Origin: Begonia masoniana
Lineage: Eukaryota; Streptophyta; Magnoliopsida; Cucurbitales; Begoniaceae
Assembly (NCBI GenBank): GCA_022432975.1
Contig: CM039502.1
Span: 22,776,383 to 22,840,382, forward strand
Direction: 5' to 3'
Length of the DNA stretch: 64,000 nt
The position numbers and the translations under genes are program-made. Numbering within the stretch: position 1 is the stretch's first letter; each line of letters opens with the position of its first letter. This document shows, in pieces, positions 59,239 through 64,000 of this stretch. A model generated the notes under the pieces. That model worked only from the letters and a program-made list of their open reading frames with translations, made no database searches and was not told where the DNA came from.

Positions 59239-60357
59239 TGTAACGCCCGAGAATTTTGTTTTAGGGATTTCGAGCTATAAGTTTAGAGTTTTAAATATTT
59301 TAAGCATTATATGGTTTTAATTCGTAGAAATAATAAAATAATCTAAATGGCGAACAAGAAGTTTTATTAGGACCCTAAGAATGAGTAGGAATATTTGGGG
59401 AAATAAGAAATTTTGGGAGAAACCAAAACGATAGGAGAAGTATTGAATAAATCAAGGAAATCAACATAAGGGCATTTAGGTAATCTTCAAAGTCAAAGTT
59501 TTAAATGAAACTTAAAAACTCTTTCTTTTCTCTCATTTCTCCCCTCCAGAACACGGCTCTCTCTCCCTCTCCCTCATCGCCGATTCTCCAACACCGACGA
59601 CTCCTCCGACTTCTGGCGATTTTCTGTAGGTTTTCTTTCCCAAATCAACACCTTAGGTGAGTGCTACGCCCTAGTTAAGTTTATTTGTGGTTTTAGGGTT
59701 TATTTCGATTTAGGGTTTGATGAGAAATTTGGGGATTTCGTTAGAAATCGATAGGGTTGTTGATTTATTACTCATTGATGATATAATGGTGGTTATTTAA
59801 GTGAGTTTAACAAATTTATGATGTTTGTAGATGTTTAATGTTGAGTTTAGGTTGTTGAAATGTAGTTGGACACCATTAATGAGGGATAGAAGTTAGTGAG
59901 CACCACGTGCTCGACGAAATGCTCGAATAAAATGGATTAGAGTTTTTGGGAAATTTACCTTAGCTCGGGATTTTGTTTAGCTTTGAAATTTATGATTTAG
60001 AGTTAATACTAACGACGTGCTATGAAATGCCTTAGGTAATCCAAGCTCTTCAAGGACGGTGCTCAGCATAGCTAGGACACCAGGTAAGTGAGTGTTAGGT
60101 TTTCCGGCCCCTAAGGCCCTACGTCGTAACGATGTTGATAATGTTGGTAGAATGGAGTTAGGAAGTTATAGGGGTGGTGATAAGACGGGTAGCTTAAGGT
60201 AGTGCCTTAGCGATTAGTTAGTGGTCGTTCGATAGGTGTTTCTACATATGTCATTCTTCATGCATCATGTTTTATTAAAGTGCATACGAACTATTTATGA
60301 GCATGTTTTATGAAAACGTCAAATTAAAGAACGATCACGAATTCTGAATGATGTATG

Positions 60358-63300
60358 TTTCTCACGGGGCAAGTTATGTGTTTCTCACGGGGCAAGTTAT
60401 GTGTTTCTCACCGGGCAAGTTATGTGTTTCTCACGGGGCAAGTTATGTGTTTCTCACGGGGCAAGTTATGTGTTTCTCACGGGGCAAGTTATGTGTTTCT
60501 CACGGGGCAAGTTATGTGTTTCTCACGGGGCAAGTTATGTGTTTCTCACGGGGCAAGTTATGTGTTTCTCACGGGGCAAGTTATGTGTTTCTCACGGGGC
60601 AAGTTATGTGTTTCTCACGGGGCAAGTTATGTGTTTCTCACGGGGCAAGTTATGTGTTTCTCACGGGGCAAGTTATGTGTTTCTCACGGGGCAAGTTATG
60701 TGTTTCTCACGGGGCAAGTTATGTGTTTCTCACGGGGCAAGTTATGTGTTTCTCACGGGGCAAGTTATGTGTTTCTCACGGGGCAAGTTATGTGTTTCTC
60801 ACGGGGCAAGTTATGTGTTTCTCACGGGGCAAGTTATGTGTTTCTCACGGGGCAAGTTATGTGTTTCTCACGGGGCAAGTTATGTGTTTCTCACGGGGCA
60901 AGTTATGTGTTTCTCACGGGGCAAGTTATGTGTTTCTCACGGGGCAAGTTATGTGTTTCTCACGGGGCAAGTTATGTGTTTCTCACGGGGCAAGTTATGT
61001 GTTTCTCACGGGGCAAGTTATGTGTTTCTCACGGGGCAAGTTATGTGTTTCTCACGGGGCAAGTTATGTGTTTCTCACGGGGCAAGTTATGTGTTTCTCA
61101 CGGGGCAAGTTATGTGTTTCTCACGGGGCAAGTTATGTGTTTCTCACGGGGCAAGTTATGTGTTTCTCACGGGGCAAGTTATGTGTTTCTCACGGGGCAA
61201 GTTATGTGTTTCTCACGGGGCAAGTTATGTGTTTCTCACGGGGCAAGTTATGTGTTTCTCACGGGGCAAGTTATGTGTTTCTCACGGGGCAAGTTATGTG
61301 TTTCTCACGGGGCAAGTTATGTGTTTCTCACGGGGCAAGTTATGTGTTTCTCACGGGGCAAGTTATGTGTTTCTCACGGGGCAAGTTATGTGTTTCTCAC
61401 GGGGCAAGTTATGTGTTTCTCACGGGGCAAGTTATGTGTTTCTCACGGGGCAAGTTATGTGTTTCTCACGGGGCAAGTTATGTGTTTCTCACGGGGCAAG
61501 TTATGTGTTTCTCACGGGGCAAGTTATGTGTTTCTCACGGGGCAAGTTATGTGTTTCTCACGGGGCAAGTTATGTGTTTCTCACGGGGCAAGTTATGTGT
61601 TTCTCACGGGGCAAGTTATGTGTTTCTCACGGGGCAAGTTATGTGTTTCTCACGGGGCAAGTTATGTGTTTCTCACGGGGCAAGTTATGTGTTTCTCACG
61701 GGGCAAGTTATGTGTTTCTCACGGGGCAAGTTATGTGTTTCTCACGGGGCAAGTTATGTGTTTCTCACGGGGCAAGTTATGTGTTTCTCACGGGGCAAGT
61801 TATGTGTTTCTCACGGGGCAAGTTATGTGTTTCTCACGGGGCAAGTTATGTGTTTCTCACGGGGCAAGTTATGTGTTTCTCACGGGGCAAGTTATGTGTT
61901 TCTCACGGGGCAAGTTATGTGTTTCTCACGGGGCAAGTTATGTGTTTCTCACGGGGCAAGTTATGTGTTTCTCACGGGGCAAGTTATGTGTTTCTCACGG
62001 GGCAAGTTATGTGTTTCTCACGGGGCAAGTTATGTGTTTCTCACGGGGCAAGTTATGTGTTTCTCACGGGGCAAGTTATGTGTTTCTCACGGGGCAAGTT
62101 ATGTGTTTCTCACGGGGCAAGTTATGTGTTTCTCACGGGGCAAGTTATGTGTTTCTCACGGGGCAAGTTATGTGTTTCTCACGGGGCAAGTTATGTGTTT
62201 CTCACGGGGCAAGTTATGTGTTTCTCACGGGGCAAGTTATGTGTTTCTCACGGGGCAAGTTATGTGTTTCTCACGGGGCAAGTTATGTGTTTCTCACGGG
62301 GCAAGTTATGTGTTTCTCACGGGGCAAGTTATGTGTTTCTCACGGGGCAAGTTATGTGTTTCTCACGGGGCAAGTTATGTGTTTCTCACGGGGCAAGTTA
62401 TGTGTTTCTCACGGGGCAAGTTATGTGTTTCTCACGGGGCAAGTTATGTGTTTCTCACGGGGCAAGTTATGTGTTTCTCACGGGGCAAGTTATGTGTTTC
62501 TCACGGGGCAAGTTATGTGTTTCTCACGGGGCAAGTTATGTGTTTCTCACGGGGCAAGTTATGTGTTTCTCACGGGGCAAGTTATGTGTTTCTCACGGGG
62601 CAAGTTATGTGTTTCTCACGGGGCAAGTTATGTGTTTCTCACGGGGCAAGTTATGTGTTTCTCACGGGGCAAGTTATGTGTTTCTCACGGGGCAAGTTAT
62701 GTGTTTCTCACGGGGCAAGTTATGTGTTTCTCACGGGGCAAGTTATGTGTTTCTCACGGGGCAAGTTATGTGTTTCTCACGGGGCAAGTTATGTGTTTCT
62801 CACGGGGCAAGTTATGTGTTTCTCACGGGGCAAGTTATGTGTTTCTCACGGGGCAAGTTATGTGTTTCTCACGGGGCAAGTTATGTGTTTCTCACGGGGC
62901 AAGTTATGTGTTTCTCACGGGGCAAGTTATGTGTTTCTCACGGGGCAAGTTATGTGTTTCTCACGGGGCAAGTTATGTGTTTCTCACGGGGCAAGTTATG
63001 TGTTTCTCACGGGGCAAGTTATGTGTTTCTCACGGGGCAAGTTATGTGTTTCTCACGGGGCAAGTTATGTGTTTCTCACGGGGCAAGTTATGTGTTTCTC
63101 ACGGGGCAAGTTATGTGTTTCTCACGGGGCAAGTTATGTGTTTCTCACGGGGCAAGTTATGTGTTTCTCACGGGGCAAGTTATGTGTTTCTCACGGGGCA
63201 AGTTATGTGTTTCTCACGGGGCAAGTTATGTGTTTCTCACGGGGCAAGTTATGTGTTTCTCACGGGGCAAGTTATGTGTTTCTCACGGGGCAAGTTATGT

Positions 63301-63370
63301 GTTTCTCACGGGGCAAGTTATGTGTTTCTCACGGGGCAAGTTATGTGTTTCTCACGGGGCAAGTTATGTG
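60358..63370 (+). repeat. 131-copy 23-bp satellite array
   Basis: The unit is TTTCTCACGGGGC followed by AAGTTATGTG. The array is 3013 bp, exactly 131 units with no phase break. The only variant seen is C for G at 60412, in the third unit. Because 23 is not a multiple of 3 and the unit has no stop in any forward phase, long open frames appear in all three forward frames; they are not genes. Confidence 0.97.
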
Positions 63371-63736
63371 TTTTAATGGTGAATTAGATGGATTTTTAGT
63401 ACAATTAGATAAGTTTTAGGATGTTTGGCGACTGAATAGATTGTACATTGAGTTTTGTAGTGTTTTGACGTTTTTCAAACAGGAAGGAATGTTAAACTTT
63501 TAAACGGAACCACGCGGTTCGTTTTTATGAAATTTGAATGTGTTTAAAGTGAATTGTGTCGATTTTGAGTGTTTGGGTAAATGTCATGTTTGAAATGTAT
63601 TTTATGGGATGTATGTAAAGATTGTGGGAGAAAGGAGAAGAGGTTGTAGTTTTTTGTGTGTTTTGTGCTAAGAATGTGAAGTGAAGGAACGAAGAAAAAG
63701 GAAAAGAATGAAGCAGGGGGGGGGGGAGGGAAGAAG

Positions 63737-63930
63737 CCGTGCTCTCTGGAGAACTTCCAGAGAGCATGGCGATTGATCACCTCTTGGAGGCGATCAATCG
63801 CCTCTTCCCTGCCTGGCAATCGCTGGAGAGGCGATTGCCAAGCGAGGTAAGCAATCGCCAAAGAGCGATTGCTCGCCAGGAGCAATCGCCGAAGGGCGAT
63901 CAATCGCCAGTTTTCTGTCGATTGATCGCC
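63737..63930. repeat. Palindrome cluster in LTR of O
   Basis: CTCTCTGGAG...CTTCCAGAGAG forms a hairpin (63739-63764). GGCGATTGATCACC, GGCGATCAATCGCC and GGCGATTG/CAATCGCC units follow, many as inverted pairs. This has the same relative position as the clusters in A, D, F, J and M, here with a GATCAATC core. The last 50 bases (AT-rich) hold nothing recognisable. Confidence 0.8.
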
Positions 63931-64000
63931 ACCTGTTCTGCCTCTTCTTGGTCGAACTTATATAAAAAAAATGTTCTAATTTAATTGTTTTCTTTTATTA

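Larger units (their letters stand above)
59239..64000 (+). repeat. Element O 3' LTR (runs off the window), with satellite
   Basis: It starts TGTAACGCCCGAGAATTTTG and follows the A/I layout: leader with CACCTTAG|GTGAG (59656), TGAGCACCACGTGCTCGACG, a 48-nt micro-exon (about 60034-60081) between AATGCCTTAG and GTAAGTGAG reading NPSSSRTVLSIARTP, then the 23-bp satellite (60358-63370) where other families have small minisatellites. After it come the ACGGAACCACGCGGTTCGT block and a palindrome cluster. No clear acidic exon was found after the satellite. The LTR is at least 4.76 kb, of which 3 kb is satellite. Confidence 0.85.

Noticed and set aside
60358..63370. CRISPR-like repeat array
   Set aside because: The units are directly adjacent with no spacers, there are no cas genes, and the context is a plant LTR.
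60348..63419. Open frames of about 1000 codons with a 23-residue repeat in all three forward frames
   Set aside because: They are produced by the 23-bp satellite, which lacks stop codons in every forward phase. There is no leader, domain or codon bias, and the frames lie inside an LTR.

Overview
The window is a heterochromatin-like block of a flowering-plant genome, probably a dicot; the species cannot be told. It consists of Ty3/gypsy LTR retrotransposons inserted into one another, and I see no host gene, tRNA or rRNA. Most elements look like chromoviruses of the Tekay/Del type: LTRs of 1.9-2.7 kb bounded by TGTAAC...GTTACA (or GTGACA), an initiator-Met tRNA primer site (TGGTATCA...), one gag-PR-RT-RH-IN frame, and a C-terminal chromodomain ending like ATWERQ..M...PELF. 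One element (H) is a different chromovirus with 1-kb LTRs.

Nesting, outermost first. Element E (+ strand; LTR pieces 12166-12785 and 17121-17407, gag 17563-18029) was hit by A (window start to 12165), which carries B (1630-11025, minus strand, nearly intact), and by solo LTR C (12786-17120), which carries solo LTR D (13384-15844). E gag is interrupted by H (minus, from 18030), which carries solo LTR F (19036-21417). H is interrupted by G (minus, from 23522), G by I (from 31098), and I by J (31438-58341, + strand, complete, target-site duplication GAATG). J contains solo LTRs K (34825-37495), L (38674-40894) and M (42437-45015) and the youngest full element N (49235-58078, minus). I is also hit by O (from 59199), whose LTR holds a 3-kb array of 131 copies of a 23-bp unit and runs off the right edge. 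Six levels (E>H>G>I>J>N) can be read directly. Perfect 5-bp target-site duplications were read for D, F, J, K, L, M and N, and decayed ones for B and C.

Activity and decay. N has two LTRs differing at roughly 0.9% of sites by eye and two in-frame stops. B has LTRs differing at about 1.4% and one stop. J, G, H and E are broken by stops, frameshifts, a filler-DNA deletion and insertions. J also has a 243-bp in-frame duplication of its reverse transcriptase with (AAT)167 between the copies.

The most unusual signal is inside the Tekay-like LTRs. Very divergent families share one layout: TATA box; pyrimidine-rich, almost ATG-free leader; splice-donor-like AG|GTAAGT; a 45-48 nt micro-exon between AG and GTAAG; a family-specific minisatellite; an acceptor-like GTGTAG|GTGA; a short acidic reading frame of the type GD..TGEDEIPPPEE-stop; and an array of GC-rich palindromes just before the LTR end. 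In several families the micro-exon and the acidic exon join in an open frame. This is a candidate for an undescribed LTR-encoded spliced transcript or peptide.
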